A stretch of 64,000 bases of DNA from Clusia tigrina (GCA_920105625.2 OV050030.1:137133918-137197917); one strand, 5' to 3'; shown: positions 10,211 through 24,357, counted from the first letter of the stretch. The notes: generated by a model from the letters alone, not told the origin. A program made the numbers and translations.

Positions 10211-12809
10211 AGACATGTGTTAACAGGTTTTACAAGAGTAAGCACAAGAAAAACAACATAAACAAACTGAAATAGCGTACGTGTGGGTATCAAATAACAC
10301 ACATACCGCCGATTTTCAAAGTCAATGCCAGTAGAAGTGTGCCGCTTAAACTCGGGCGAGTAAGAATTGACGTAAGAAAAATATGCTTATTAGGGACTCT
10401 GGCCGAACGAAGCACAGTAGAGGAAAATATATTAAATAATAAGAAACGGGTTTATTGGACACAATTTAAAAAATAAAATTACAAGACAGTCGTGGGTAAG
10501 TAATTTAAACTAAACGTAGAATATATACACACATACACACGACAGTTAATGAAACGAAATACGATGCGTAAGCAGTAGCGCCGGCACCGTTGGTGAAGTA
10601 AGTATATATGTATGTAGCTGTATAATGTACAGAATGAATGTACGAAGGTATATTTAAACAAGTAAGTAATTTTGTTAATAGGCATGGGTATGGCCATATA
10701 AGTAAGTATGTAGCGACATATGATTAGGAATTGGGAATTTGCAGATACTGCAGCAGGCTATATAAAAATATACATAGGTTTTTACTGTTTATTGATTAGG
10801 AAATTAGCGTATGGAAAATTGAAGAAATGTATATGTTGAGATATAAAAAAAAATGTATAGGTTAATTGGGGAAAATAACGTTAGCAATTAATAATAAGTA
10901 ATTTAAAGCGCCTCGAATGTATGTATGTAGCCATATACGACCTAATTACAGGGTGTAGGAAAATACAATCGTTAATGGGTATATACACACCAGGTTATAA
11001 TTAAATTTAAAGCCAATAAAATGAGTGAATGCGATGAAAAATATAGTCATGCAATGGACAAAGTTTTCACATTAAGTAAGATAAGCAACTAGTTTTGCCA
11101 AGAATTGATATAAAAAAAAAATTTTTTTTTTTTTTGGCGGCATATAATTTAATATAGAAAATAATTGTTATGTTTAAAAAAATGTATAATAGTTAATTAA
11201 TAGTATTTGTAAAGGAAATAGTTTTTGTTACTTATTTATAGTTTGTTTGTTAAGATGTAGTAGATAAGCGATATATAGATTTAAATACAATTTACTGTTT
11301 ACGTTAGGAAAAATATTAAAAATTGAATGAATGTAATAGCTATTGTTTTTAGATATTCAGGCGTTGGTGAACAAACAAGGACATCTTGAGGGTTCAATAT
11401 GGTGCAGCAGGAACCTGGAAAGGACTTCCTGCAGCGTCGAAGACGGAGTAAGATGTTAACTAACATCCAGGAGACCGGCAGATGAAATGCACGAGCAACG
11501 AACAAAAATCTGACTGAAAAAGAAGAAGTGAGAATACATGGAAGAAGGGTAATCAGTAAGCCACGAAGGAATAAAGACGAGATTGGCAACGATGATGTCC
11601 AGAGATAATTTTTGGTTGGAAGAAAATAAATCTGATAATTAGTCAGAATTCATTTTTATATGAAAGAGTGGAAGAGCTTCCAACTTCCCATGTGCGAGAT
11701 GACTACGATTTCAGCTTATGAAAAAATGGAGATGGTATCGGCTGAATACAATAGTCTCTATCTAACAAGTAAAAGTATAATAATACTTGAGGTTTATTGC
11801 ATAACTGACGAAATGGCATGAAACACACTAACACGTACGTTGCCCGTATAAAAAATCCAACGTGTCTGCCATTATTACATATTGTATTATAGTCTAGAAA
11901 GAGGAAGAGATAATTTTAGCCATAACCCGAGGTTACTCCATAATTTTAGCGAGAAACGGCTATAGTAACAATAACAGCCACACCTACCATCGTTCAATTA
12001 GCTTCACAGGATAATCTCCTGACGCAAAAAATCGTTTTAACCACGGAAAGATCAAGCACAACATAGTTAAGCTTTGTCGGCTAACTTCATAACGATTTCC
12101 CCAACTAAGTAAATATACACTACACTGTCAGTTACTAAGCGAATATTGATTTTGACTTCGTCAGAAGCGCATCTAGTCGCACAACCTTGCATCATCTTGG
12201 CACGTACCGGTCTAGAAAGAATGGAGGGGTATGCGGAGTTCATCGAGGGACTTCACTCCGACAACGACAGCCGTCAACCGGATCAGCAGGTAGCAGAGGT
12301 CGCAGTATAACATAAGATTTTAGGTATAAAATATCGTAGTATAATATAGGATTTTAAGTATAGAGTTATATTGTATTATCACTAGTTGTTTGAAATTGTT
12401 TATACGCCAGTCAGAAAAGAGTCGAAGAAGGACCAAATATAAAAAGGGGAATATAACGAAAAAGAAAAGAAAAAAAGAAAATTAGAAGTAAAAGTACAAA
12501 ACAAATTTTAAAAAAACTATAAAAGATGTACAAAAAGAAAAAAACTATAAAAGATGTACAAAAAGAAAAAAACTATAAAAGAAGTAGCAAAGAGAAAAAA
12601 AAACAAAACAACACAAAAGTAAAAAAAAAGAAAACAACAACAGAACCCAAGTAAGGCGATTTTAAAAAACAAAAAAGAGGAAAAAATTATATATATGTAT
12701 TATAGGTTTAAGAAAATGCACGGATTGTTCAAAGTGCAGAAAAAATAAATATTGTAAAAGATTTATTAGAAGTTAGTTGCACTAACTTCTTTTAGAAAAA
12801 GGGGAGGGA
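10211..12809 (+). other. A2 3' noncoding region, unit 2
   Basis: This is noncoding sequence equivalent to 1957-4527. The purine-rich part is extended by the local duplication near 12515-12575. The short forward ORF is present with two changes, starting MVQQEPGKDF at about 11399. The tract before the LTR reads AGAAAAAGGGGAGGGA. Confidence 0.75.
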
Positions 12810-13259
12810 TGTTGTGAGTTAGAATCAAGCTACCTACGAGTAGTTGACTCACAGCACCGACTCCTAACAGATGCCACACATTCTGTGTGATTAGCATGGT
12901 TAAAGTAATTTAAGAGTTTTATGTAAACTTTTAGGGTGTTACAGTTCCGCAGTCAAGTCGACGAAGGGCATTGTAATTTAGAATGCACCGTCGATACTTT
13001 TACATTAGGTCAGTTGGCTCGACCAACTGACACCAATTAGCAGGTGCGGAACTGGAACACCAGAAAGGTCAGTTCACAGACTGAGATTACTGTTGGGAAA
13101 TAGTATATAAGAACTAGTATTTGAAGAATAAAGCTTCTTGTTGTTCTAAAACCGAAAGTGATGAAGTGTTTCATTTCAGAGAGTGTCTTGAAGTTCTCAG
13201 TCCCGCGCCCAGCGAACCGAGAAAGGACGTCTCCCGACAAGCAACGAAGGACACCAACA
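12810..13259 (+). repeat. 3' LTR of A2, unit 2 (450 bp)
   Basis: It runs from TGTTGTGAGTT to CACCAACA, has the same length as the unit 1 copy and carries several private substitutions (for example TCCCGCGCCC where unit 1 has TCACGCGCCC). Confidence 0.85.
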
Positions 13260-14120
13260 AATTGCATATAACCTAGGATGTCTGTGGTTTAAGTTTGTAG
13301 AGAATTGATTTGGCGGTATAATTTGTTTTGCCTTTGTGTTACTTTCTGACTTTGATTTGTGAATACTTTATTTGTGCGCGCTTTTGTTTTAGTAAATCGT
13401 ACATAGATCATCCACTGTAATTTACAATGTGGCTCCCAGCCCAATTGTTGCTTTTTTAATGTTTGTATCATTCTAAGGTTTATTGCATGCAATTAAATTA
13501 TCTAAATCTCACATATTACACATACAGCTGGATAAGTGCAATATCTCTTGATATGTCGAAATTCATTGTAATTGCTGCATTGGGGAGGACCAATACGTTT
13601 CTTAAGTTCTTGTAAAGTGACATACCATGCAAGCGATCAATGGTACGTGTAAGGACACTTTGATGACACCTTTACCTCTTCAATTTCTAATTTCGTTATG
13701 AATCCCGAATGAATCCCGTTATGAATGTCCAGGTACCCACATAATTTTGGTAGTGTTACAGAAGAATCTTGCAAAGTTTTGTATGAGAGGTGTCGTTTGA
13801 GTGATTGCGAACGGCTTCAATTATTTACTTACTGTCACTGCATATAATATAATTCTTTCTACCTTGGGAAATAAAGATAATTGATTCAAGTAAAGCTAGT
13901 ACTACAAATATAAATACCGAGCAGTACCAGTGAAAGGCATAGACAGCGATAGTAACACCGATACCTTTTGTACCTGCAAACGAAGTTTTGGTGTCCGATT
14001 TTAATCCATCAATATAAATAAACTCCCATGAATTATTAAATGTCACATTAAGGCTTCATAATGTGACTGTAACTGTATTGACTGATGGAGTGTTTAGAAT
14101 GCCTTATTAGAAATTTTTTG
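13260..14120. other. Unrecognised stretch, unit 2
   Basis: Equivalent to 4978-5829; nothing recognised. Confidence 0.5.
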
Positions 14121-15340
14121 TTTTTGCCTGCACCAAGGGCAAGTCGGCGGAATCTGCGCTTCACGTGCTCATTTCGTAAGTAGATAAATCACTTGCCTTC
14201 AAGGAATAACCTCTTGGCGCTTTCTCGACATTGAAGGCACATTTAACATTCTGTGCCCCAATGCCATAGTCACAACTCTATTAGATCTGAATCTAGACGT
14301 TGGTCGTGTCAAATTGATTGAGCATCTCCTCCGTATTGGCAATGCTGTCAGAGCTATCTGAAAAGCGAATCTATGCACTAGATACCATGACTAACTGGAA
14401 CACCGAATTTGGGCTCAGCCTAAACCCAGCAAAGCCTGAAGTCATGCCGTTCACTAGAAGGTACAAAATACCTTCCTCCATTTTGCCCAAGATTAACGGC
14501 ACTACGCTTAGATTAAGCACTAAAGTCAAATATATGGGTCTGATAATCGATCTGAAGCTCAGCTGAAATATCAATCTAGCTACAAGGCTCCGTAAAGCAT
14601 CGTGTGCGCTGTATTGCTGTAAGAGGGCAGGGTGCACTAGATGGGGTCTACAACCACGAATCATGCTCTGGCTCTATACGGCCCTTGTTGAACCAAATAT
14701 CCTATATGGAGCTGTTTTCTGGTGGCCGGGTACTGTCAAGGCTTGTAACCTGAACTCACTTGACAAAATCAGAAGGAGTGCAGCTCTGTTGATCACTGGA
14801 GCTCTACGCTCCACATCTATGAGTGTGGCCTCTAAGCTTCTGGTAAAACAATAGACCGAACTGGCAGCTATCAGCGTCAATGGGGACAGAGCCGAGAGGG
14901 GATTATTCTCCAACAAGTTGGACCTTGGCATCTCGCGTAGACTCCCTGACCATTGCAATGATTGTGTGATGGGGAAGCATGCGGCTAGACAGGGTTTGCC
15001 CTTTAATGACTTCTACCGTGTGTGTGCGGTTCTGAGAAGAGCAGTGATACACCTTATTTGTCATTGTCCATCCTTAACCAGACGAAGAATGTAAATCTTC
15101 GGAGCTCCTTTCTTAATCAGCCTGACAGAGCTCGCAACCTGAAAAATTCGGAATGAAGCCAAATCTATCTAATTGCCAGGTTGGTTCCACATTTCGTAAT
15201 CGGAGGAGTCGTGCTGCCTGAACGGTAACTATATTCGGCTTAGGTGGTCACTACGTGTGCAGCTTCCATCCGTGGTATCACAATGGACCATAGTTTCTGC
15301 CTGAGTGTGCTTTTTGCTGCCACTCCAACCTAACCTAACC
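14121..15340 (+). pseudogene. Non-LTR RT relic, unit 2
   Basis: Same relic as at 5830-7058, with the FADD box missing. It has distinctive bases shared with unit 4 (TMTNWNTEF where units 1 and 3 have TLTNWSTEF). The short frame that is open at 6579-6812 in unit 1 is interrupted here. It gives the intact target-site context for judging where element A inserted in unit 4 (around 14669). Confidence 0.72.
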
Positions 15341-16093
15341 TTCAAGCAAGATAGAATTAATTGGTGATGTCAGAAAGACGCATATACTCCTTCTAGTTGA
15401 TGTAATGTGTGTTTGGCGCAGTGCCCGTAAATGCAAAATCGGAAGTATCAACAAAGCTTGGGTAATATTTACAATACAATACAAATACTTAAATAATATT
15501 TAGATGATAGAAATTTAATTATTATATGTCTCGAGAAAAAGTTTAATCTAAGGAATTTATAGTATTCTTTGGACGTCAGCCTCTTAACAAATAGTAGAAC
15601 ATTTGTTTGCCGATATATTGGCACATGACGCTTCAGACCAATAGCGTATTTTATTTAAAGTTTTTAAAAAGGTATGTTTACTTTTTTTAAGATTTGTAGT
15701 TTTATAGAAGATTCAAACATAGTCAGCATAGCTCAAGTGTTCAATGAGTCCACTATAGGCGATTATGGAACTAACTTCATTGAACGCTTTCGTGAAGAGG
15801 TATTAGTATAGTATACCATTATGGCGATTATGCATTTGCAATTTACTTTATTGTCGCTAACAAAAAATTTGTGATTATTTAGGAACGATTTTCCGATATT
15901 GTATACATTTTTAAAAAATTCATATTGAAACATAAATGATTGCATACTTTTAGGATCCCATTTGAAGTTTGAGAATGAGAGGCAGTTAAATTTTAATCGT
16001 AACAGTGTGTACATCGTGCTTCACAGTATTAAGAAGTAATGTGATTAAATTAATTATTAAATTAGGGGCAAATTGTTATAAAGTCTAATATTA
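15341..16093. other. Unrecognised AT-rich stretch, unit 2
   Basis: Equivalent to 7059-7811; nothing recognised. Confidence 0.5.
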
Positions 16094-16600
16094 ACGGCCC
16101 TATTCTGGCGAGACTTACAAGCTCACCTCATTCACTAATAGTGAATATTTGACAAATAGTAACTATTCAGTATTCTGACAGAGAATTCAAAGCTCTTTTA
16201 TTTACTATTTAGTAAATGGCGCGAAAGGTATTGATAGTGAGTATATTACAATTTTTTGTGGTAAAATGGAAAAAGAAGTAGTGTTTTTATTAATGGAAGA
16301 GGAAAACGAGAGAAAAAATTAAAAAGGCGTCGAAGATTAAAACATATGCGAGACTGTAGTGATCCATTTTCACTCAGTGAAGTATTTTCAACACACTTAC
16401 CGCCTCAGCCGATCGCAGTGTCGCAGGCTAATCGAGCAGTTACGCAAAAAACATTTGCATTTCGCAGTACGGTTCTAGACGCATCATATTTTTTTGAACA
16501 GAATTCTTGCCTGCCAGCAGTTTGGGATTGTGGCTCAAAAATGCACAGCAACGTAGCTGCTATTGAGTTGCTCGCTCAAATTTTATTTTTTTTTATATTA
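16094..16600 (+). pseudogene. Possible Harbinger-type relic, unit 2
   Basis: Same TIR-like start and interrupted frame as in unit 1. The frame after the internal stop runs to 16636, into the TA tract. A private T to C/H change falls in the FSTHLPP segment. Confidence 0.33.
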
Positions 16601-16660
16601 TATATATATACATATATAAATCTTAGATTTTTATAATATGTATATATATATAATAATTTA
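16601..16660. repeat. Short TA-rich tract, unit 2 end
   Basis: TA repeats with CATATA interruptions and the CTTAGATTTTTATAATA motif. Confidence 0.85.
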
Positions 16661-16729
16661 ATTTTTTTTTATATTATATATACATAAATCTTAGATTTTT
16701 ATAATATATATAATTTCCTCGTTATATAT

Positions 16730-16942
16730 TTGAATTTTTGTTTCATGAATTTTATCTTTAACGAGCGGGGTCAACAGGAAATTTTTGGAGCCTACGAAAT
16801 TTTTAATGAGGAAATCAGCTTCTCTGAATGTCCAAAGTCCCAGGAAAAACTATTGCCGTACGAATTGTATGGTATACCAGACAAACGGTCTCATAAGGCC
16901 TCAACAATTTGGCTTCCAAAAGATTTAGGAGTTACTAAGTAG
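16730..16942 (+). CDS. Unknown 70-codon ORF, open copy
   Basis: The frame starts with a non-ATG codon in the track numbering; the first in-frame ATG is at about 16745 ([14 protein letters not shown]). It ends at TAG near 16940. The composition is soluble and acidic-polar, with no signal or membrane segment. It is open here and at 24980-25192 but carries an extra base in the copies near 190, 8460 and 44130. No family is recognised. It may be the end of a TE protein, since all neighbours are TE fragments. Confidence 0.3.
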   Translation: MNFCFMNFIFNERGQQEIFGAYEIFNEEISFSECPKSQEKLLPYELYGIPDKRSHKASTIWLPKDLGVTK

Positions 16943-17054
16943 GAGCTCTTCTTTATTTCGAACATTTCGCCTCCACACCTCTGGCATCTCGAAATCGTTT
17001 TTCTGTATTAAGTGTGGATTTCGAAAGGGCTTTGGTAGAAGAGGAAACCCTCAT

Positions 17055-18501
17055 CGCATTCGCAAGCAGAGCGCTTAGTGAGACGGAGAAGAGATACTCC
17101 ACAATAGAAAAGGAATTTCTTGCCATAGTATGGGCTACAAAGAATTTTAGAGCATATCTGTTAGGTCGCCCATTTAAGATATACACTGATCACCAGCCGT
17201 TGAGAGATATAGCCAATTTGAAAGACCAAACGTCTAGGCTAGCCAGGTTCAGACACAAATTGTCTGAGTATGATTTTGAAATCATATACAAACCTGGGAA
17301 AAAGAATTTAAATGCGGATGCGCTTAGCAGAGTACCGCAGGCACAGAAGGTATCAGTAGTGCAAACTAGGGCCAAAGCAAGGTCAGAGAAGAAGGCCGAG
17401 AGAATGCAAGAAGATAAAATTGATGCTACAAGAGATGTTAGCAATCCAGGTTTCGATGCCAATGAACAAACAGCCAGTAATGTGGAATGGCTGGAGGATA
17501 AAAAAGATATCCAGGCTGTGTTAAAGGGTTTCCATGATTCACTTCTAGGTGGACACCAGGGATTCTGCAAAACCCATGACAGAATTAGGCGAGTATACGG
17601 ATGGAAAGGTATGCTCAAAGACATTAAAAAGTATATAAAGAGTTGTCCAAAGTGTCAGGCCAACAAGAGTTCAAGGCTAACAAAGATGCCAATTGTGCTA
17701 ACTGACACACCAAAACAGCCATTTGATAAAGTTCATATGGATATTGAGGTATTTTACCTGAGGCAGTTTCTGGAAATAACGTTTCGGAAAATAAAACGTT
17801 CCAAGATGATTTCTCAAAGTATATGGCGTGCGTGGCTATACCCGATGCTGAAGCAAGTACGGTGGCCAAAGTATTCTTTGACGAAATTATAGCACGGTAC
17901 AACATACCTAAGGTTTTGATAACCGACAATGGCTCAAATTTTGTATCGAAACTATTCTCAGAAACGTGTAAAATGCTGGGAAGCAAGAAATTGCATATAA
18001 CACAATATCATGCGCAGTTTTGCCAAGGAAGACGGCTCGAATTGGGATCAATGGTTGACTACTGCAATGCATGTACATAATAATACTGTGCATGTATCAA
18101 CGAAGCAAACTCCGTTTAGGACGCTCTACGGGTTTGATTTCAATATGCCAGCAAATTTGAAGCGCAAATGTGCGCCAGTGTACAATGCTGATGACCCCAA
18201 TAAAGTGAAAAAATATCAGTTACGGCGAGCGCTCGAATTGGTTAGAGAAAACCAGGATTGTGCTAAACGAGTAGCCAGGGAAGCCTATAACAAGGTACTA
18301 AACCCAGTAGTCTTTCATGTGGGTGACCAGGTACTAATGAAGAATCAGGCTAGAAGAAACAAATTCTCACCTGTTTGGATAGGTCCGTATTCAGTAGCAG
18401 AAATCCGCAGCCCGGTTACAACAGTCATAACAATTAAGGGCAAGAATAAGAAGCTACATAATAATTTGTTGAAATTATTCCATACAAGGCCACACAACTA
18501 A
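17055..18501 (+). pseudogene. A2 pol fragment, unit 3
   Basis: Same inherited lesions as the other copies. It keeps the GAT codon in the linker (QEDKIDA), as element A does, so this is the ancestral state. Private or shared changes are G to D (RDIANLK, shared with unit 4), I to S (LGSKKLH, private) and H to L (RALELV, shared with unit 4). Confidence 0.88.
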
Positions 18502-21073
18502 AGACATGTGTTAACAGTGTTTTACAAGAGTAAGCACAAAAAAAACAACATAAACAAACTGAAATAGCGTACGTGTGTGTATCAAATAACACACATACCG
18601 CCGATTTTCAAAGTCAATGCCAGTAGAAGTGTGCCGCTTAAACTCGGGCGAGTAAGAATTGACGTAAGAAAAATATGCTTATTAGGGACTCTGGCCGAAC
18701 GAAGCACAGTAGAGGAAAATATATTAAATAATAAGAAACGGGTTTATTGGACACAATTTAAAAAATAAAATTACAAGACAGTCGTGGGTAAGTAATTTAA
18801 ACTAAACGTAGAATATATACACACATACACACGACAGTTAATGAAATGAAATACGATGCGTAAGCAGTAGCGCCGGCACCGTTGGTGAAGTAAGTATATA
18901 TGTATGTAGCTGTATAATGTACAGAATGAATGTACGAAGGTATATTTAAGCAAGTAAGTAATTTTGTAAATAGGCATGGGTATGGCCATATAAGTAAGTA
19001 TGTAGCGACATATGATTAGGAATTGGGAATTTGCAGATACTGCAGCAGGCTATATAAAAATATACATAGGTTTTTACTGTTTATTGATTAGGAAATTAGC
19101 GTATGGAAAATTGAAGAAATGTATATGTTGAGATATAAAAAAAAATGTATAGGTTAATTGGGAAAATAACGTTAGCAATTAATAATAAGTAATTTAAAGC
19201 GCCTCGAATGTATGTATGTAGCCATATACGACCTAATTACAGGGTGTAGGAAAATACAATCGTTAATGGGTATATACATACCAGGTTATAATTAAATTTA
19301 AAGCCAATAAAATGAGTGAATGCGATGAAAAATATAGTCATGCAATGGACAAAGTTTTCACATTAAGTAAGATAAGCAACTAGTTTTGCCAAGAATTGAT
19401 ATAAAAAAAAAATTAATTTTTTTTTTTGGCGGCATATAATTTAATATAGAAAATAATTGTTATGTTTAAAAAAATGTATAATAGTTAATTAATAGTATTT
19501 GTAAAGGAAATAGTTTTTGTTACTTATTTATAGTTTGTTTGTTAAGATGTAGTAGATAAGCGATATATAGATTTAAATACAATTTACTGTTTACGTTAGG
19601 AAAAATATTAAAAATTGAATGAATGTAATAGCTATTGTTTTTAGATATTCAGGCGTTGGTGAACAAACAAGGACATCTTGAGGGTTCAATATGGTGCAGC
19701 ATGAGCCTGGAAGGGACTTCCTGCAGCGTCGAAGACGGAGTAAGATGTTAACTAACATCCAGGAGACCGGCAGATGAAATGCACGAGCAACGAACAAAAA
19801 TCTGACTGAAAAAGAAGAAGTGAGAATACATGGAAGAAGGGTAATCAGTAAGCCACGAAGGAATAAAGACGAGATTGGCAACGATGATGTCCAGAGATAA
19901 TTTTTGGTTGGAAGAAAATAAATCTGATAATTAGTCAGAATTCATTTTTATATGAAAGAGTGGAAGAGCTTCCAACTTCCCATGTGCGAGATGACTACGA
20001 TTTCAGCTTATGAAAAAATGGAGATGGTATCGGCTGAATACAATAGTCTCTATCTAACAAGTAAAAGTATAATAATACTTGAGGTTTATTGCATAACTGA
20101 CGAAATGGCATGAAACACACTAACACGTACGTTGCCCGTATAAAAAATCCAACGTGTCTGCCATTATTACATATTGTATTATAGTCTAGAAAGAGGAAGA
20201 GATAATTTTAGCCATAACCCGAGGTTACTCCATAATTTTAGCGAGAAACGGCTATAGTAACAATAACAGCCACACCTACCATCGTTCAATTAGCTTCACA
20301 GGATAATCTCCTGAGGCAAAAAATCGTTTTAACCACGGAAAGATCAAGCACAACATAGTTAACCTTTGTCGGCTAACTTCATAACGATTTCCCCAACTAA
20401 GTAAATATACACTACACTGTCAGTTACTAAGCGAATATTGATTTTGACTTCGTCAGAAGCGCATCTAGTCGCACAACCTTCCATCATCTTGGCACGTACC
20501 GGTCTAGAAAGAAGGGAGGGGTATGCGGAGTTCATCGAGGGACTTTACTCCTACAACGACAGCCGTCAACCGGATCAGCAGGTAGCAGAGGTCGCAGTAT
20601 AACATAAGATTTTAGGTATAAAATATCGTAGTATAATATAGGATTTTAAGTAGAGAGTTATATTGTATTATCACTAGTTGTTTGAAATTGTTTATACGCC
20701 AGTCAGAAAAGAGTCGAAGAAGGACCAAATATAAAAAGGGGAATATAACGAAAAAGAAAAGAAAAAAAGAAAATTAGAAGTAAAAGTACAAAACAAATTT
20801 AAAAAAAACGATAAAAGATGTACAAAAAGAAAAAAACTATAAAAGAAGTAGCAAAGAGAAAAAAAAACAAAACAACACAAAAGTAAAAAAAAAGAAAACA
20901 ACAACAGAACCCAAGTAAGGCGATTTTAAAAAACAAAAAAGAGGAAAAAATTATATATATGTATTATAGGTTTAAGAAAATGCACGGATTGTTCAAAGTG
21001 CAGAAAAAAATAATATTGTAAAAGATTTATTAGAAGTTAGTTGCACTAACTTCTTTTAGAAAGAGGGGAGGGA
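18502..21073 (+). other. A2 3' noncoding region, unit 3
   Basis: Equivalent to 1957-4527 and apparently identical to unit 1 from about 19.45 kb onward. A 63-codon forward frame at 18577-18768 is open here and in unit 4 but not in units 1 and 2. It resembles nothing known. Confidence 0.72.
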
Positions 21074-21523
21074 TGTTGTGAGTTAGAATCAAGCTACCTA
21101 CGAGTAGTTGACTCACAGCACCGACTCCTAACAGATGCCACACATTCTGTGTGATTAGCATGGTTAAAGTAATTTAAGAGTTTTATGTAAACTTTTAGGG
21201 TGTTACAGTTCCGCAGTCAAGTCGACGAAGGGCATTGTAATTTAGAATGCACCGTCGATACTTTTACAGTAGGTCAGTTGGCTCGACCAACTGACACCAA
21301 TTAGCAGGTGCGGAACTGGAACACCAGAAAGGTCAGTTCGCAGACTGAGATTACTGTTGGGAAATAGTATATAAGAACTAGTATTTTAAGAATAAAGCGT
21401 CTTGTTGTTCTAAAACCGAAAGTGGTGAAGTGTTTCATTTCAGAGAGTGTCTTGAAGTTCTCAGTCACGCGCCCAGCGAACCGAGAAAGGACGTCTCCCG
21501 ACAAGCAACGAGGGGCACCAACA
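21074..21523 (+). repeat. 3' LTR of A2, unit 3 (450 bp)
   Basis: It appears base-for-base the same as the unit 1 LTR at 4528-4977. Confidence 0.85.
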
Positions 21524-22375
21524 AATTGCATATAACCTAGGATGTCTGTGGTTTAAGTTTGTAGAGAATTGATTTGGCGGTATAATTTGTTTTGCCTTTG
21601 TGTTAATTTCTGACTTTGATTTGTGAATACTTTATTTGTGCGCGCTTTTGTTTTAGTAAATCGTACATAGATCATCCTCTGTGATTTACAATGTGGCTCC
21701 CAGCCCAATTGTTGCTTTTTTAATGTTTGTATCATTCTAAGGTTTATTGCATGCAATTAAATTATCTAAATCTCACATATTACACATACAGCTGGATAAG
21801 TGCAATATCTCTTGATATGTCGAAATTCATTGTAATTGCTGCATTGGGGAGGACCAATACGTTTCTTAAGTTCTTGTAAAGTGACATACCATGCAAGCGA
21901 TCAATGGTACGTGTAAGGACACTTTGATGACACCTTTACCTCTTCAATTTCTAATTCCGTTATGAATCCCGAATGAATCCCGTTATGAATGTCCAGGTAC
22001 CCACATAATTTTGGTAGTGTTACAGAAGAATCTTGCAAAGTTTTGTATGAGAGGTGTCGTTTGAGTGATTGCGAACGGCTTCAATTATTTACTTACTGTC
22101 ACTGCATATAATATAATTCTTTCTACAATGGGAAATAAAGATAATTGATTCAAGTAAAGCTAGTACTACAAATATAAATACCGAGCAGTACCAGTGAACG
22201 GCATAGACAGCGATAGTAACACCGATACCTTTTGTACCTGCAAACGAAGTTTTGGTGTCCGATTTTAATCCATCAATATAAATAAACTCCCATGAATTAT
22301 TAAATGTCACATTAAGGCTTCATAATGTAACTGTAACTGTATTGACTGATGGAGTGTTTGGAATGCCTTATTAGA
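21524..22375. other. Unrecognised stretch, unit 3
   Basis: Equivalent to 4978-5829 and apparently identical to it; nothing recognised. Confidence 0.5.
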
Positions 22376-23602
22376 AATTTTTTGTTTTTGCCTGCACCAA
22401 GGGCAAGTCGGCGGAATCTGCGCTTCACGTGCTCATTTCGTAAGTAGATAAATCACTTGCCTTCAAGGAATAACCTCTTGGCGCTTTCTCGACATTGAAG
22501 GCACATTTAACAATCTGTGCCCCAATGCCATAGTCACAACTCTATTAGATCTGAATCTAGACGTTGGTCGTGTCAAATTGATTGAGCATCTCCTCCGTAT
22601 TGGCAATGCTTTCAGAGCTATCTGAAAAGCGAATCTATGCACTAGATACCCTGACTAACTGGAGCACCGAATTTGGGCTCAGCCTAAACCCAGCAAAGCC
22701 TGAAGTCATGCCGTTCACTAGAAGGTACAAAATACCTTCCTCCATTTTGCCCAAGATTAACGGCACTTCGCTTAGATTAAGCACTAAAGTCAAATATATG
22801 GGTCTGATAATCGATCTGAAGCTCAGCTGAAATATCAATCTAGCTACAAGGCTCCGTAAAGCATCGTGTGCGCTGTATTGCTGTAAGAGGGCAGGGTGCA
22901 CTAGATGGGGTCTACAACCTCGAATCATGCTCTGGCTCTATACGGCCGTTGTTGAACCAAATATCCTATATGGAGCTGTTTTCTGGTGGCCGGGTACTGG
23001 CAAGGCTTGTAACCTGAACTCACTTGACAAAATCAGAAGGAGTGCAGCTCTGTTGATCACTGGAGCTCTACGCTCCACATCTATGAGTGTGGCCTCTAAG
23101 CTTCTGGTAAAACAATAGACCGAAATGGCAGCTATCAGCGTCAATGGGGACAGAGCTGAGAGGGGGATATTATCCAACAAGTTGGACCTTGGCATCTCGC
23201 GTAGACTCCCTGACCATTGCAATGATTGTGTGATGGGGAGGCATGCGGCTAGAGAGGGTTTGCCCTTTAATAACTTCTACCGTGTGTGTGCGGTTCTGAG
23301 AAGAGCAGTGATACACCTTATGTGTCATTGTCCATCCTTAACCAGACGAAGAATGTAAATCTTCGGAGCTCCTTTCTTAATCAGCCTGACAGAGCTCGCA
23401 ACCTGAAATATTCGGAATGAAGCCAATCTATCTAATTGTCAGGTTGGTTCCACATTTCGTAATCGGAGGAGTCGTGCTGCCTGAACGGTAACTATATTCG
23501 GCTTAGGTGGTCACTACGTGTGCAGCTTCCATCCGTGGTATCACAATGGACCATAGTTTCTGCCTGAGTGTGCTTTTTGCTGCCACTCCAACCTAACCTA
23601 AC
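22376..23602 (+). pseudogene. Non-LTR RT relic, unit 3
   Basis: Same broken RT as in unit 1, without visible differences from it. FADD is missing, the conserved thumb-like and Cys/His tail segments are present, and the 3' end lies at the doubled CCTAA near 23602. Confidence 0.72.
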
Positions 23603-24357
23603 CTTCAAGCAAGATAGAATTAATTGGTGATGTCAGAAAGACGCATATACTCCTTCTAGTTGATGTAATGTGTGTTTGGCGCAGTGCCCGTAAATGCAAA
23701 ATCGGAAGTATCAACAAAGCTTGGGTAATATTTACAATACAATACAAATACTTAAATAATATTTAGATGATAGAAATTTAATTATTATATGTCTCGAGAA
23801 AAAGTTTAATCTAAGGAATTTATAGTATTCTTTGGACGTCAGCCTCTTAACAAATAGTAGAACATTTGTTTGCCGATATATTGGCACATGACGCTTCAGA
23901 CCAATAGCGTATTTTATTTAAAGTTTTTAAAAAGGTATGTTTACTTTTTTTAAGATTTGTAGTTTTATAGAAGATTCAAACATAGTCAGCATAGCTCAAG
24001 TGTTCAATGAGTCCACTATAGGCGATTATGGAACTAACTTCATTGAACGCTTTCGTGAAGAGGTATTAGTATAGTATACCATTATGGCGATTATGCATTT
24101 GCAATTTACTTTATTGTCGCTAACAAAAAATTTGTGATTATTTAGGAACGATTTTCCGATATTGTATACATTTTTAAAAAATTCATATTGAAACATAAAT
24201 GATTGCATACTTTTAGGATCCCATTTGAAGTTTGAGAATGAGAGGCAGTTAAATTTTAATCGTAACAGTGTGTACATCGTGCTTCACAGTATTAAGAACC
24301 AATGTGATTAAATGAATTATTAAATTAGGGGCAAATTGTTATAAAGTCTAATATTAA
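23603..24357. other. Unrecognised AT-rich stretch, unit 3
   Basis: Equivalent to 7059-7811; nothing recognised. The change from unit 1-like to unit 4-like sequence occurs near 24290. Confidence 0.5.

Larger units (their letters stand above)
8767..17054 (+). repeat. Tandem unit 2 (8288 bp)
   Basis: Same layout as unit 1. It is longer mainly because a purine-rich stretch carries an extra copy of a roughly 35-bp block (AACTATAAAAGATGTAC recurring at 12515-12575). Private differences are spread over its whole length, and it is the most distinct of the four units. Confidence 0.9.
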
